NCBI GenBank assembly: GCA_965198285.1
Contig: OZ240251.1
Span: forward strand, 2,480,001-2,544,000
Origin: UBA11872 sp965198285
GTDB lineage: Bacteria; Chloroflexota; UBA11872
Reading direction: 5' to 3'
Length of the DNA stretch: 64,000 nucleotides
A program made the position numbers and the translations under genes. Shown here one piece after another: positions 9,879 to 19,199 of the stretch. How positions within the stretch are numbered: position 1 is the stretch's first letter; each line of letters begins with the position of its first letter. The notes beneath the pieces were generated by a model. That model did no database searches. It saw only the letters and a program-made list of their open reading frames with translations, and had not been told where the DNA came from.

Positions 9879-12800
9879 GTGGCGGACGCAAACACACGCA
9901 TTCGGATCGTGGTCGAGGGCGAGTTGGAGTCACCCGCCCGCTTGGCGCTTGACCGCCTGCGCCAGGCGCTGCACCAGCGCGGCTTCACCGTTGGCGACGG
10001 CGCCGCTTCGGTCACGATCTGTGTTGGAACCGCGTCTACGGAGGAACCGGGTTCTTCTTTGCGTACGTCGGGAGCGCCGCTCGGGGATGCACCCGAGTCC
10101 CTGGCCCTCGCCTTTGCTGACGGAACGCTACTGATCGGCGGATCGGATGATTGCGGTCTCGCCTACGCGCTTCGCGAAGCGGCCCGCCGCATCGACCTGG
10201 CCTCGGCGCCGCTGGACTGGACCAATCTCTTCCCGCCCACCAGCGAGTCCCCGTTCCTCCGCAAGCGCAGCGTCTGCATCTTTCCCCACAACGAAGCCGT
10301 CGACGGCCCCTGGTACTTCAACCCGGAGTTCTGGCAGGCCTACTTCGACAAGCTCTCGCTCTACCGCTTCAACGCCTTCAGCCTCACCTTCGGGCACCAG
10401 ACCGCCTACCTGGTACCTCCCTACGCCTTCCTGGTCCCGATGCCCGAGTTCCCCGACGTCACGGTGCCGAGCCTCTCCGACGAAAAGCGGGAACGAAACC
10501 TGGCCGCTCTCCAAATGATCTCGCGTACCGCCGTCGAGCGCGGCATTGACTTCACGTTCGGCGTCTGGCAGCAGCACGCCTACGAGTATGGCGAGTCGCT
10601 CGTTGAAGGACTGACCCTCGACAACCTGGCGGCCTACTGCGAACTGGGCATGGCCAAAGTCCTCAAGGCTTGTCCTGATATCTCTGGCGTCCAGCTTCGG
10701 GTCAACTCCGAGTCGGGCATCGAAGCTGAGGACAGTCCGGCCTTCTTCCGCTCGATCTACAGCGGCGTTGTGGCGGCCGGCCGCGAAATCGAAATCGACG
10801 TCCGCGCCAAGGCCATCGCCGACGACACCTGGGAAGGGGCCCTGGATACCGGCCTGCCCACCACTGTCTCCACCAAGTTCTGGTGCGAGCACCAGGGCAT
10901 GCCCTACTCCGCCGGCCTCTTGCAGGACTACGACCGCATGGACCGTCGGCATTCCTACGGCGACCTGCTCAAGTACCCGCGCGACTACGACTTCATGTTT
11001 CGGATGTGGAATCTGGGGACCAACAAGTTCACCCTGTGGGGCGATCCGGCCTGGGTTCGGCGCTACGCCGAGAGTTGCGCCCTGGGCGGCTCAAAGGGCT
11101 TCGAAGTCTGCGCCCCACTGTCCAACAAGGGCTTCCGCAACGTCGGCGGCGCCTGGCCGCTCTTCAAGCCCGAAGACATGAACTGGTACGAGTTCGAAGA
11201 CGAACGCTACTGGTTCTGGTACCTCCTCTTCGGTCGCCTCGGCTACGACCCGAACTGCGACTCCGGCGCCTGGGAACGCGAGTTCGAACACCGATTCGGC
11301 GCCGACGCCGCGTCGGATGTGCTGGCCGCCGTATCGGAGAGTTCCCACTACCTCCCATTCATCACCGCCGCCCACCTCCCGTCGGCCAGCGTCTTCGGCT
11401 GGTGGGCGGAGCGCGATACGGGCGGCCTCCTCGACGCCTATGTCGAAATTGAGCCGAGCGACCTCGCCGGCTTCTACGGCGTCAGCGAGTATGTCGAGGA
11501 CTACCTGGCCGGCGACTTGCGAGCCAAGCTCACTCCGCTACAGATCGCCGAGCGACTCGAGGCACATGCAGGCGCCGCCGAGGCGGCACTGGAACGAGGC
11601 AGCGGCTCGGTGGCCGCTGAGGCGCTGCCTGAGTTTCGCGGCATCGAGGCGGATGTGCGGCTGTGTTCGGGCCTTGCCCGCTACCACGCGCACAAGCTGC
11701 GTGCCGCGCTGGACCTGGCCTTCTTCTACACGACCGGCGCCGCGGATCGCCTGCAACAGGCCAAGGTCCACATGACGAATGCCCGCGGCCAGTGGCAGGC
11801 GATCGTCGACCACACCGACGGGCTGTACGACGACGAGATGATCTTCGGCCCCGTCAAGGACGAATCCGGAACCTGGAAGCGGCTTACGCCCTACCTGGAT
11901 CATGACCTCGCGCGCCTCGACGAAGTACAGGACGTCTTCGAACGCTTCGGCCTGTTCGCGCACGGGTTCGACTTTGGCGGACCAGCGGTTGACCCGCATC
12001 CCTGGGTGCCGCGAACCATGCAGTCCGCCTGGGTGGAGCGTCGCTTTCGCGCCGTGTCGCCTGATCTGGCCTACACGCCCGAACGAAATAACGGCTGGAA
12101 GGCCACCCGCAACATCGCCGTGGTCAGCCCTCCGCAACCTGAGACAGGCGACATGTTGGCCCGCAATCGCGAGGTTCGGGATCTCCCCCACAGCCTGCTG
12201 GAAGCGGACTTCCAGCACCGCGGGCGCAATCCCGGCTACGTGGAAAACACCTTCAGGGCCGACCTGGCGCCCGGCGTCTACGACGTGACGGCCGTAATGG
12301 GCGACACCGGTCGGGACGCCAAATACCGCGGTCCGATGTGGCTGACATTCCAGGGCCGTCACCAGACCGAACGCTTCACCATTCCCGCCGGCCAGGTGAT
12401 CAAGAAGACACAACGTTGCAACATCGCCAACGGACGGCTTGAACTCGAAATCAACTCCCACCCGGCCTCCGATTGGGTGATCAACGCTCTGGTCGTCCGC
12501 GAAGTCGCCCCGCAGATCGGGCACGTGCCCATCCGTAACGCGTCGCCTGGCCCACTTAACCTGGCGGCCACCGTCACCGCGCCCGACGGCGTGGGCGAAG
12601 TCGGGCTGAACTGGCGCGCTGGCGAAGGCGCTTGGCAGCGCACGCCACTGACTGCTGACGGCGACGTGTTTGCAGCCACCATCGCGCTTCCGGATGAGCG
12701 AGAGGCCGCCTACTACATCGAAGCGACCGACGCGAACGGCGAGACCCGATCCTGGCCGGCTGCCGGTGCTAGCGCGCCGCAGTCCGTAGCCGTTGGTGGT

Positions 12801-13130
12801 GCGGTCGGTCGCCCGTCAGTCGACGTGGAGCGCGCAACCGTCGCGGTTTCTGGCCAGGACCTCACGGTGACCGCTCAGGTTGACTCAACCGAGGATCTCA
12901 AGCAGGTAACCCTGTACTACCGCGACCTGAACCAGCGGGAACTCTACACACCGGTCCCCATGCAGCAAGTGGACGGCGCTTGGACAGCCACCATTCCAGG
13001 CATGGACATCGTGCCGGCTTGGGACCTGATGTACTACGTGGAGGCCATCGACCGTCTCGGCAACGGTGCAATCGGCCCCGACCTGGACGTTCAGACCCCC
13101 TACGTGGTAGTCCCGGTTGAGCGCGGCTAG
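9879..13130 (+). CDS. Large multidomain glycosidase-like protein (GH67-type core)
   Basis: A 1083-residue protein, the largest here. Residues 1-115 or so form an alpha/beta N-domain like those preceding GH20/GH67 barrels. Residues about 125-480 look like a TIM barrel (KRSVCIFPHNEAVDG, FWQAYFDKLSLYRFNAFSL, GIDFTFGVWQQH, VQLRVNSESG). A helical region follows to about 700, then a malectin-like or CBM-like beta domain (GVYDVTAVMGD), then two Ig-like modules (AYYIEATDANGE, MYYVEAIDRLGNG). Alpha-glucuronidase-like activity is the best guess from the overall architecture, with moderate confidence. The start is GTG 9879, with GAGAGG upstream. No signal peptide is visible. It closes the plus-strand glycan cluster. 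Confidence 0.6.
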   Translation: MADANTRIRIVVEGELESPARLALDRLRQALHQRGFTVGDGAASVTICVGTASTEEPGSSLRTSGAPLGDAPESLALAFADGTLLIGGSDDCGLAYALREAARRIDLASAPLDWTNLFPPTSESPFLRKRSVCIFPHNEAVDGPWYFNPEFWQAYFDKLSLYRFNAFSLTFGHQTAYLVPPYAFLVPMPEFPDVTVPSLSDEKRERNLAALQMISRTAVERGIDFTFGVWQQHAYEYGESLVEGLTLDNLAAYCELGMAKVLKACPDISGVQLRVNSESGIEAEDSPAFFRSIYSGVVAAGREIEIDVRAKAIADDTWEGALDTGLPTTVSTKFWCEHQGMPYSAGLLQDYDRMDRRHSYGDLLKYPRDYDFMFRMWNLGTNKFTLWGDPAWVRRYAESCALGGSKGFEVCAPLSNKGFRNVGGAWPLFKPEDMNWYEFEDERYWFWYLLFGRLGYDPNCDSGAWEREFEHRFGADAASDVLAAVSESSHYLPFITAAHLPSASVFGWWAERDTGGLLDAYVEIEPSDLAGFYGVSEYVEDYLAGDLRAKLTPLQIAERLEAHAGAAEAALERGSGSVAAEALPEFRGIEADVRLCSGLARYHAHKLRAALDLAFFYTTGAADRLQQAKVHMTNARGQWQAIVDHTDGLYDDEMIFGPVKDESGTWKRLTPYLDHDLARLDEVQDVFERFGLFAHGFDFGGPAVDPHPWVPRTMQSAWVERRFRAVSPDLAYTPERNNGWKATRNIAVVSPPQPETGDMLARNREVRDLPHSLLEADFQHRGRNPGYVENTFRADLAPGVYDVTAVMGDTGRDAKYRGPMWLTFQGRHQTERFTIPAGQVIKKTQRCNIANGRLELEINSHPASDWVINALVVREVAPQIGHVPIRNASPGPLNLAATVTAPDGVGEVGLNWRAGEGAWQRTPLTADGDVFAATIALPDEREAAYYIEATDANGETRSWPAAGASAPQSVAVGGAVGRPSVDVERATVAVSGQDLTVTAQVDSTEDLKQVTLYYRDLNQRELYTPVPMQQVDGAWTATIPGMDIVPAWDLMYYVEAIDRLGNGAIGPDLDVQTPYVVVPVERG

Positions 13131-13197
13131 CCCAGTGCCGCCCTCAATGCGGACAGCGCGTACGATAGGCCCTGTGGGGATAGCCAGGGAGTCCCGC

Positions 13198-13350
13198 ATG
13201 CCTGCCAGGAAACCGCCGACGTTCGTTCCTCGACGCCGGGCCGTTACCCTGCTGGCCTCGGGCTTGCTGCTGGCCGACTGCGGCGGCGAGGAAAAGAAGA
13301 GCGGGTCATTCAAGATGCACAAGACCATCGGCGACGGGCCGGGTATGTAG
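13198..13350 (+). CDS. Small lipoprotein-like peptide, 50 residues
   Basis: A 50-residue ORF starting at ATG 13198 with GGGAG six bases upstream. The N-terminus is basic (MPARKPPTFVPRRR), followed by a hydrophobic stretch LLASGLLLADCGG and a short polar tail. The layout resembles a Tat-like or Sec lipoprotein signal, but Asp at the position before Cys is atypical for a lipobox. The mature part would be only about 25 residues. The good ribosome site supports translation. The function is unknown. It lies 36 bp upstream of the ComM-like gene. Confidence 0.45.
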   Translation: MPARKPPTFVPRRRAVTLLASGLLLADCGGEEKKSGSFKMHKTIGDGPGM

Positions 13351-13386
13351 CGCAGTAAACGCGGCTGGGCGGACCGCGACTTGCAC

Positions 13387-14907
13387 ATGCTTGGCACGGT
13401 ACACAGCTGCGCGATCACAGGCCTTGACGGCGTGGTCGTCGACGTCGAGGCAGACATCAGCAACGGACTGCCTCGACACAACGTCGTTGGATTGCCCGAT
13501 GCCGCCGTGCAGGAGGCCCGCGAACGCACCCGCAGCGCCATCCGCAACAGCGGCGCGCTCTTTCCTGAACGCCGCCTCACGGTGAATCTGGCCCCCGCCG
13601 ACATTCGCAAGGAAGGCCCCGTCTACGACCTGCCGATGGCCGTGGCGATTCTGGCCGCCACTGGGCAACTCGAGGGCTTTGACGACAACCAGGCGGTCTA
13701 CTTGGGTGAGTTGTCGTTGGATGGCGGCGTCCGACACACGCACGGAGTGCTCCCAATGGTGGCGGCCGCCCGCGACGCCGGCGTTGACAGAGCCTTCGTC
13801 CCAGCGGTTGACGGCGCTGAGGCGGCCGTCGTCGAGGGTATTGCGGTCTACCCCGTCGAGTCGTTGCAGCAACTCATCGCCCACTACATGGGGCTGATTC
13901 GTATCGAGCCGCTGCCCGTCACCGAAATGTCCACGCAAGCCGCGGGCTACCCCGTGGACTTCGCTGACGTGCGTGGCCACGAGCACGCCAAGCGCGCCCT
14001 GGAAGTCGCCGCAGCCGGCGCCCACAACGTCCTGATGGTCGGCCCGCCCGGATCCGGCAAGACCCTGCTGGCGCGCGCCTTGCCCTCGGTTTTGCCGCCC
14101 ATGACGCTCGACGAGGCGATAGACGTCACCAAGGTCTACAGCATTGCCGGTCAGTTGCGGGATGGAAGCGGCCTGGTGGTGGAGCGCCCGTTCCGTGCCC
14201 CCCATCACACCGTGACCTACGCCGGCATGGTCGGCGGCGGCACCTCGCCTCGGCCCGGCGAGATTAGCCTGGCGCACCGGGGCGTTCTCTTCCTGGACGA
14301 GTTTGCGGAGTTCGGCCGCCAGACCCTGGAGTCGTTGCGGCAACCGCTGGAGGACGGCCATATCACCATTACCCGCGCCGCCTACAGCGTGGATCTGCCA
14401 GCAAGGTTGATGCTGGTGGCCGCCATGAACCCCTCACCCTCGGGTTTCGCCACGGCTGACGGCCAGAGCGGCGGCATGAGCGCCGAAGCCGCCCGTCGCT
14501 ATCGCAACCGCATTTCCGGTCCGCTGCTCGACCGCATCGACGTCCACATCGACGTTCCCCGGCTCGAATACGCCAAGATGGCCGACGAAACCGAACGCGA
14601 ACCATCCGCCCACGTCCAGACGCGAATCGCCCAGGCCCGAAAGATTCAGGAAGAGCGCCTGTCGCCCCACGGTATGTACTCCAATTCAGAGCTCACCGCG
14701 CGGCTGATTTCGGACATCTGCATCCTCGAACCCGATGCCGAACGCCTGATGCGCAACGCCCACGACCGCTTGGCGCTCAGCGGGCGCGGGCATCACCGCG
14801 TCCTCAAGCTGGCGCGCACCATTGCCGACCTCACGGCCAGCGAGACCATTCGCATCGAGCACCTGGCCGAAGCGCTCCAGTACCGGCCCATGCTCGACGA
14901 AACCTGA
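13387..14907 (+). CDS. comM: YifB/ComM family Mg-chelatase-like AAA ATPase
   Basis: A 506-residue protein of the YifB/ComM family. The N-terminal Lon-like fold (VDVEADISNGLPRHNVVGLPDAAVQEARERTRSA, described here in pieces) is diagnostic: GLPRHNVVGLPD followed by ERRLTVNLAPADIRKEG. The AAA core has Walker A GPPGSGKT and Walker B LFLDEF, and a C-terminal helical domain (GRGHHRVLKLARTIADL). In naturally competent bacteria ComM is a hexameric helicase that extends branch migration during DNA uptake; a similar role is inferred. ATG 13387 is preferred to the TTG two codons upstream. Length is typical. Confidence 0.93.
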   Translation: MLGTVHSCAITGLDGVVVDVEADISNGLPRHNVVGLPDAAVQEARERTRSAIRNSGALFPERRLTVNLAPADIRKEGPVYDLPMAVAILAATGQLEGFDDNQAVYLGELSLDGGVRHTHGVLPMVAAARDAGVDRAFVPAVDGAEAAVVEGIAVYPVESLQQLIAHYMGLIRIEPLPVTEMSTQAAGYPVDFADVRGHEHAKRALEVAAAGAHNVLMVGPPGSGKTLLARALPSVLPPMTLDEAIDVTKVYSIAGQLRDGSGLVVERPFRAPHHTVTYAGMVGGGTSPRPGEISLAHRGVLFLDEFAEFGRQTLESLRQPLEDGHITITRAAYSVDLPARLMLVAAMNPSPSGFATADGQSGGMSAEAARRYRNRISGPLLDRIDVHIDVPRLEYAKMADETEREPSAHVQTRIAQARKIQEERLSPHGMYSNSELTARLISDICILEPDAERLMRNAHDRLALSGRGHHRVLKLARTIADLTASETIRIEHLAEALQYRPMLDET

Positions 14908-14956
14908 CCCGACACCTGCTCGCAGCTAATTTGCGGCGGGCTCTGCGACCAACCCG

Positions 14957-16195
14957 CTAAGCCTCCGCCAGCCGCGGGATTGGCCTTTCGTTTATCGGCA
15001 GGTGGATCAGCGCCGACGCCAGTCCCAGCACGATTCCGGCCATCCACATCCCGTCGTAGCTACCCGTCGCCTCGTAGATCACGCCGCCCAGCCACACGCC
15101 CGAAAACGAGCCAAGCTGATGGGAAAGGAAGACAAAGGAAAACAGCGTGGCCAGATACCGCACCCCAAACACTCGGGCCACGATCGCCGAGGTCAGCGGA
15201 ACCGTCGCCAGCCACAGCAACCCCATCAGGGAGGCAAACATGTACGCCACCGGCTCGGTCTTGGGTAGCACCAGAAAGGCGCCAATCACAATGGCACGGC
15301 TCATATAAATGAAGCTCAGGCTCAGCCGTCGGCTGAAGTGCGTCCCTGCCATACCGGACAGGAGCGACCCCACAATATTGAAGAAGCCGATCAGCGAGAG
15401 TGCAATCGCGCCCACGTGCGGAGCAAAACCCAAGTCCTGCATGTACGCAGGCAAGTGCACTGTGATGAACGACACGTGGAACCCGCAAACAAAGAACCCG
15501 GCCGTCAGCAACAGGTAGCCCCGGTGCTCGGCCGCTTCCCGGATCGCCGCCCCGATGCTCTGTCGGGCCGTTCGTTCGGCCGCAACGTCCGGGCTGCCTG
15601 GAAGTAGGAACGCCAACGGCACGATGGCCAGCGACCCCACGGCCAGAATCACCATGGCGTCGCTCCACCCGAACGCGTCGATGAAACCCTGGGTAATTGG
15701 CGAGTAGATAACCTGTCCCAGCGACCCGGCCGCCATTCCCAGCCCCATCACTAGGGGCCGCCGTCGCGGTCCCACCATCCGGGCCATGGTGGCGATAACC
15801 AGCGAAAATGACGTAAAGGCGTTCGCGGCCCCGACCAGCAGCCCGGCCACCAGCAGGAACACCAGCGACGCCTCGACCATCGTCATCAGCCACACGCCCA
15901 CCGCGTAGGCCAGCGCGCCGCCCACGATCACCCGCACCGGACCGAAACGGTCGGACGACGCTGCGGCCAGCGGCAGAACCATTCCTAAGGTCAACTGCTG
16001 TACGGCCATGGCAATGCTGAATTCGTCGCGCGACCAGCCGTGCGCTTCCGTCATCGGTGGCAGGAACAGGCCGAAGACCGAGCGCGTTCCGAGTCCAATG
16101 ACGGCGATCAGCGCACCAGCCGCGATCACCAGCAACGGCGTCTGCCAGCGCCCGAGTCCCTTGGATGTTTGGATCCCTGGTGCGGGTGAGCCCAT
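14957..16195 (-). CDS. MFS transporter, oxalate/formate or monocarboxylate type
   Basis: A 412-residue membrane protein with about twelve hydrophobic helices in two halves. The first half has the cue GLFLPPMTEAHGWSRDEFSIA and the loop SDRFGPVRVIVGG, typical of the monocarboxylate/oxalate-formate antiporter branch of the major facilitator superfamily. It would export or import a small organic anion across the inner membrane. It ends 50 bp from the convergent ATPase gene. It is transcribed in the same direction as, and 62 bp downstream of, the decarboxylase-like gene, so uptake and catabolism of a keto acid is a plausible link. Confidence 0.82.
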   Translation of the reverse strand: MGSPAPGIQTSKGLGRWQTPLLVIAAGALIAVIGLGTRSVFGLFLPPMTEAHGWSRDEFSIAMAVQQLTLGMVLPLAAASSDRFGPVRVIVGGALAYAVGVWLMTMVEASLVFLLVAGLLVGAANAFTSFSLVIATMARMVGPRRRPLVMGLGMAAGSLGQVIYSPITQGFIDAFGWSDAMVILAVGSLAIVPLAFLLPGSPDVAAERTARQSIGAAIREAAEHRGYLLLTAGFFVCGFHVSFITVHLPAYMQDLGFAPHVGAIALSLIGFFNIVGSLLSGMAGTHFSRRLSLSFIYMSRAIVIGAFLVLPKTEPVAYMFASLMGLLWLATVPLTSAIVARVFGVRYLATLFSFVFLSHQLGSFSGVWLGGVIYEATGSYDGMWMAGIVLGLASALIHLPINERPIPRLAEA

Positions 16196-16256
16196 GACCT
16201 AGGTCGGAATGTCGTGAATTATGTCAAGACGCCTCTCGGCCATTCTGGCACGGCAT

Positions 16257-17102
16257 CTACCGCAGGATGCGCTGATCGATCAGATCCCTGCCGCCCACCC
16301 GGTGCTCGATAGTCGCGCCCCGGCATTCCTTGACCTCAAGCTCCTGCAGCGCGTTCACAATCATGTATTGGGTGGGCAAGTCCTCCCAGCGCGCGCGCTG
16401 AAACGTCACGCTGCCCTCGCCCCGCCACAGTCCGGTCGGTGGGCGTAGCGGCGGGTTCAGCGGACTCAGCACCGCGTATTCGGCATCGGCTTCGCCCCAT
16501 TCGCCGGTCTTGGGCACGTACTTGTAATGCAGCGTCCCCTGCGGCGAGCCGTCGGCCGGCGCCTGCGATACCGCGACTTCCGGCGCCTTGACCTCCGCCA
16601 TGTTGGTCAGCTTCATGTCCATGAACCTGAACCCCAGCCAGCTTGCGGTGCAGTGCGTGTCGCCGCCGTGGATCACCGGTTCGGGAAGCTCGCAGTAGAT
16701 CTTCGAGAACCCCAACTGCTCACGTCCGGTCAATATCGGATCCGTCAGGTTCTCCCAGAGCACCAGCAAAAACGGACCAGTTGCCTGGTCGCGAGCTCCG
16801 TTGAATCGGGCCTGGACGGTAACGCCGAGCACGTTGTAACCGCGACCGGCCAGCCAATCGATCTCCGTCATGTGCGTTTGGGCAACCGTGACCACCGGCT
16901 CGCCAACCAGCTCAAAGCCCTCCGGTAAGAGCGCTTCCAGCTGATTCCGCTCGCTCAGAAAGCTCACCGCATAGGTTCGCGACTTGCGCTGATCGACACT
17001 GAACGCGCCTAAATGACCGCCCGGACCCTGTCGCGGACCGGACATTGGGCCGAAGTGCGTCGGCATCAGATACATGGTCTTGGACTTCAGCTTGTACGGC
17101 AC
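16257..17102 (-). CDS. Acetoacetate decarboxylase-like family protein
   Basis: A 281-residue protein of the acetoacetate decarboxylase fold, recognisable by LLPEGFELVGEPVVTV, the central GREQLGFSKIYCELPEP and the C-terminal half. In classical enzymes two adjacent lysines form the Schiff base and tune its pKa; here only the first aligned position is Lys, in GFSKI, and the second is Ile. Activity may therefore differ from simple decarboxylation; dehydratase or aldolase-type members exist. The start is GTG 17102, which directly follows the TAG of the upstream dehydrogenase gene with GGAGG in front. Translational coupling is likely. Confidence 0.75.
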   Translation of the reverse strand: MPYKLKSKTMYLMPTHFGPMSGPRQGPGGHLGAFSVDQRKSRTYAVSFLSERNQLEALLPEGFELVGEPVVTVAQTHMTEIDWLAGRGYNVLGVTVQARFNGARDQATGPFLLVLWENLTDPILTGREQLGFSKIYCELPEPVIHGGDTHCTASWLGFRFMDMKLTNMAEVKAPEVAVSQAPADGSPQGTLHYKYVPKTGEWGEADAEYAVLSPLNPPLRPPTGLWRGEGSVTFQRARWEDLPTQYMIVNALQELEVKECRGATIEHRVGGRDLIDQRILR

Positions 17103-17951
17103 CTAGGCCTCCCCGTCTTCGGTTTGCGGCTCCGGCTCCTGCAGCAGATCGTGGGCAAGCAGCGGCTGGGCGGCGAACAGACCGCCGTCCACCGGCAGCG
17201 TCACGCCGGTGATCCATCGCGACTCGTCGCTGGCCAGGAACACCGCCGCCCAGGCAATGTCCCACGGTGTCCCTTCGGTTCCCAGCGGATTTACCCGCCG
17301 CCGCAGTTCGCGGTCCGCCGGCTTGATCCCCGACTGATACGCCGACTGCAAATGCCCCGGAACGATGCAATTGGCCCGAATCCCTTCGCGCCCGTGAAAC
17401 GCCGCGGTGTCTCGCGTCAGGATCGGCAGCGCACCCTTGGTGACCGAATAGGCCACACCCCGGTGCCGCGCCCCGGCAATTCCGTCGATCGACGACACGT
17501 TAATGATCGAACCGCCGCCCGACGCAACCATGGCCGGAATCGCGTGCTTGCTTGCCAGCACCGCGCTCTTCAGATTCAGATCGAAGGCCCGCATCAACAC
17601 GGCCTCGTCCATCTCCACTACGCCCTTACGCCGGTCATGCCCGCCCCAGCGGAACCCCAGGTTGTTCATCAGCACGTGCAGGCCGCCGTATCGTTCAACC
17701 GCGGTTGCAACCATCGCCTGGCAGTCGTCGCCGGAGGTCGCATCCCCAACAAAAACCGACGCCTCGCCGCCCGCTTCCTGGATCGCGTCCACGGTCCGCT
17801 GCGCGTTCTCCGCGGCGATATCCGCCACCAGGACCCTTGCGCCCGCTTGCGCCATGCACACACAAGACGCCCGTCCCGTTCCGATCTCCCCAGGCTGGCT
17901 CCCGCCGCCCGTGATCACGGCAACCTTGCCCGCCAACCGGCCGTCACTCAT
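17103..17951 (-). CDS. Short-chain dehydrogenase/reductase (SDR)
   Basis: A 282-residue classical SDR. It shows a TGGG...GxG cofactor site with a slightly expanded turn (VITGGGSQPGEIGTG), NNLG, a catalytic Ser in NVSSIDG, YSVTK (Tyr and Lys), and the C-terminal ITGVTLPVDGG. NAD(P)-dependent oxidation or reduction of an alcohol or sugar is expected. Its stop codon abuts the GTG start of the acetoacetate-decarboxylase-like gene, so both are probably made from one mRNA together with the MFS carrier. The C-terminal tail after the SDR core (about 20 residues, Glu-rich) is an extension of no known role. Confidence 0.88.
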   Translation of the reverse strand: MSDGRLAGKVAVITGGGSQPGEIGTGRASCVCMAQAGARVLVADIAAENAQRTVDAIQEAGGEASVFVGDATSGDDCQAMVATAVERYGGLHVLMNNLGFRWGGHDRRKGVVEMDEAVLMRAFDLNLKSAVLASKHAIPAMVASGGGSIINVSSIDGIAGARHRGVAYSVTKGALPILTRDTAAFHGREGIRANCIVPGHLQSAYQSGIKPADRELRRRVNPLGTEGTPWDIAWAAVFLASDESRWITGVTLPVDGGLFAAQPLLAHDLLQEPEPQTEDGEA

Positions 17952-18169
17952 CGGTAACCCCGGCGACCGGAAGCGGCTTGACGAAGAGCGCGCAGGTCAA
18001 TTCCTGCTCCAACTGGAAAGGTCGGCCTAAGCCTACGCTGCCCGCGATCCGTCTCTCGCGCCCCGCCCTTGACGCGCCGGCCCTATCGGTCCAGATTGCG
18101 CGGTAATTGCCAGTGAGTACATACCTGTCCAGACACACGGCGGGCAGTGAATAGACGGAAGGGACTGAC

Positions 18170-19165
18170 ATGCGAGTAGGCGTAGCCGGCGTGGGCCGCA
18201 TCGGACGCCCCCACGCCGAGCGGCTCATGGCGCATCCGGACGTAGCCGAGATCGTCGTGCAGGACGCCAGCACGGAGTTGGCCGCGTCCGTCGCCAACGC
18301 TCTCGGTCTTCGCTCCGTCGCCAGCTACCACGAACTGCTGGCCTCCGTCGACGCCGTCGTCATCGCCGCCACCACCACTGCCCACGCCGAACTCCTGCAA
18401 GCGTCTGTCGAAGCCGGCATACCGACCTTCTGCGAGAAGCCAATCTCCCATGACCTCAATCGATCGCGCGAGGTCGTCGCCCTCATCCACCAACGCAACG
18501 TGCCCGTGCAAATGGGTTTCCAGCGCCGCTTCGATCCCGGCTTCCAGGCCGCCGCCGACTTGGTCGCTTCGGGCGGGCTGGGCACCCTCTACACCCTTCG
18601 CACCGTCGGCCACGATCCCGAGCCCGCCACCCAGGCCTACATCGCCGGCTCCGGCGGCATGTTCCGCGACTTCAGCGTGCACGACTTCGACGCCATCCGC
18701 TTCGTCACCGGCGAAGAGGTCGTCCAGGTCTTCGCCCAAACCACCGTCCGCAAGTGGGACGTCTACGGCCGCTTCGACGACTGCGACACCGCGATTGCTA
18801 CCTGCACCCTGTCGGGCGGTGCGTTGGGCCTGCTCAGCTACACCCGCCACAACCCGCTGGGCTACGACGTGCGCATGGAGATGTTCGGCTCGCGGGATAG
18901 CGTCGTGGTCGGCTGGGACCCCCGCGCGCCGCTCCGGTCGCTGGAGCCCGACGGCCTGCCTCTCGGAGCGGAGCTCTATCCGGACTTCCACCACCGCTTC
19001 GCCGACGCCTACGCCGCCGAAATAGACGCCTTTTTGGACGTCGCCCGCGGCCGTCAGCCCTCACGCAGCACGGCCGACGACGCAGTTGAAGCCCTCCGAG
19101 CCGCCATCGCCTGCGACATATCCAGCCGCGAGAACCGTCCCGTTGAGCTAACGGAAATCCCCTGA
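18170..19165 (+). CDS. Gfo/Idh/MocA oxidoreductase, inositol 2-dehydrogenase-like
   Basis: A 331-residue NAD-dependent oxidoreductase. It has an N-terminal Rossmann site GVAGVGRIGRPHAE, the EKP motif with Lys90 in TFCEKPIS, and the substrate-site block GGMFRDFSVHDFD with Asp167 and His171. This block is characteristic of myo-inositol 2-dehydrogenases (IolG). Inositol or a related cyclitol or sugar is therefore the probable substrate; no other iol genes are nearby to confirm it. ATG 18170 has GGAAGGGA upstream. It is divergent from the SDR-decarboxylase-MFS group with a 218-bp gap. Confidence 0.86.
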   Translation: MRVGVAGVGRIGRPHAERLMAHPDVAEIVVQDASTELAASVANALGLRSVASYHELLASVDAVVIAATTTAHAELLQASVEAGIPTFCEKPISHDLNRSREVVALIHQRNVPVQMGFQRRFDPGFQAAADLVASGGLGTLYTLRTVGHDPEPATQAYIAGSGGMFRDFSVHDFDAIRFVTGEEVVQVFAQTTVRKWDVYGRFDDCDTAIATCTLSGGALGLLSYTRHNPLGYDVRMEMFGSRDSVVVGWDPRAPLRSLEPDGLPLGAELYPDFHHRFADAYAAEIDAFLDVARGRQPSRSTADDAVEALRAAIACDISSRENRPVELTEIP

Positions 19166-19199
19166 GCTGCCCGAGCCCGGCACCGTCCCAGTCCGTTGC

